From Hydractinia symbiolongicarpus (lineage: Eukaryota > Cnidaria > Hydrozoa > Anthoathecata > Hydractiniidae), in the NCBI RefSeq assembly GCF_029227915.1, contig NC_079884.1, forward strand, positions 16,556,001 to 16,620,000: DNA of 64,000 bases, in the 5' to 3' direction. The position numbers were made by a program, and so were the translations under genes. The notes beneath the pieces are model-generated. The model was not told the origin of the DNA. It did not search any database and saw only the letters and a list, made by a program, of their open reading frames with translations. This document shows, piece by piece, positions 63,312-64,000 of this stretch; positions within the stretch are counted from its first letter, which is position 1, and the number at the start of each line of letters is the position of its first letter.

Positions 63312-64000
63312 CTGAAAATCAATAGCGTTACTTATTCATGTTTTTCTTAGAGCAGGCTAAACCACCCTCCGCATCCTATGTCACTGTTACATGTTTTTAT
63401 GCGGAGTTGCTTTTATTTTTGTCCTTTTTTATTGCCTTGGCGAAGACCTGAAAGGTACCTAATTCATACGCAGATCATACCCCTGCCTAAGAATTGTTTT
63501 TAGACATTAAGGTGTTCATCTCATGGCTGGCAGGGACTGGCTTAAGTAGGCGGCTTGAAAAAGATCACGAACCTTTATAAATATTTTACAGAGCGATCTG
63601 AAGTAATTTGAATCACAATATTTTTTCCAAAAATGTAAAACGTTTGTTAGTAAATAAATTTATGCTTACTTTGTCGAGATAATATTTTCTTCTCTCTCTG
63701 AAGTGTCTATGTATTTACTAATTTTCTCAAATCATGCACAGATATCAAAAAAACTCAGCCCTGTTAGCCGGTATGGAGCGATCCCATGAGAGATTTCTAG
63801 CCCGTTACACCAGGATTTAAGTTGAACAAAGCGAACCGGGCTGGCTCGTTTCTCATGATTGCATGTCACTTTTTAATAGAAGCAAAGTCGGGAAAGTGAG
63901 CCCAGCCCTCTTAACTGGGATGGCTCGCCTCATCTGATCACCCTTCTTAGGTGTTTTTTTTAAAACAAACGTTAGACATTGTGCTTAAATATCAGCAACT
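63312..64000. other. Intron or flank with a GC-richer repeat near 63755-63950
   Basis: The stretch agccggtatggagcgatccc and the later agccctcttaactgggatgg look like loosely inverted copies of one word, as in a small repeat element. No exon is identified. Confidence 0.3.

Overview
The window is AT-rich eukaryotic DNA, most likely from a cnidarian (probably a hydrozoan). That guess rests on spliced genes with GT..AG introns and on the set of mobile elements: Polintons, Penelope-like, CR1/L2- and RTE-type LINEs, Helitrons and TIR transposons. The species cannot be named from the sequence.

Most of the window lies inside one housekeeping gene. A proteasome beta-2 subunit gene (PSMB7 type) runs on the minus strand, with its start codon at 58904 and exons at 58846-58904, 25516-25645, 23639-23697, 23465-23558, 23182-23228 and 20845-20960. 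All splice phases agree. The last part of the protein is not in the window, so the next intron must run past position 1 or the gene is broken. Intron 1 is about 33 kb and holds nested transposons. A small FAR1/ZSWIM-like zinc-finger gene starts about 235 bp away on the plus strand (59139-60240). A coiled-coil terminal exon lies at 63021-63311 on the minus strand.

Left third (1-20265): a CR1/L2-like LINE (1-2836); a head-to-tail run of short non-autonomous Helitron ends (3030-4235); a Polinton remnant with polymerase and integrase pieces (about 4500-8090); an inverted Helitron end (8361-8810); a Penelope-like retroelement with inverted terminal repeats (8811-11195); and a second Polinton segment carrying the packaging ATPase, major and minor capsid proteins, several small virion-type ORFs and two repeat proteins of the DUF4116-like type (12270-20265). 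Nearly all Polinton genes are frameshifted. The two Polinton segments end in similar terminal repeats that point the same way.

Middle (20266-36290): PSMB7 exons 2-6, a 3' fragment of an RTE LINE (22282-22560), a decayed multi-domain gene of a cnidarian repeat family (26990-28970), a decayed small secreted-type ORF (32221-33006), and a near full-length decayed RTE LINE on the minus strand (33009-36290).

Right part of intron 1 (36460-58226): a nested set of inverted-repeat elements. An outer inverted-repeat pair (about 36.5 and 53.5 kb) encloses a THAP zinc-finger fragment, a mosaic of palindromic repeats and tandem arrays (39.2-46.5 kb), and a cleanly bounded 5.9-kb transposon (47359-53256). 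That transposon has about 67-bp TIRs, a TA duplication, an intron-containing Tc1/mariner-type transposase lacking its last catalytic exon, and an intact four-exon BEN-domain gene of 514 codons. It is the most interesting object in the window. A second BEN-like fragment sits just outside its left end. A CR1/L2-like LINE (53590-57485) and a small MITE complete the intron.
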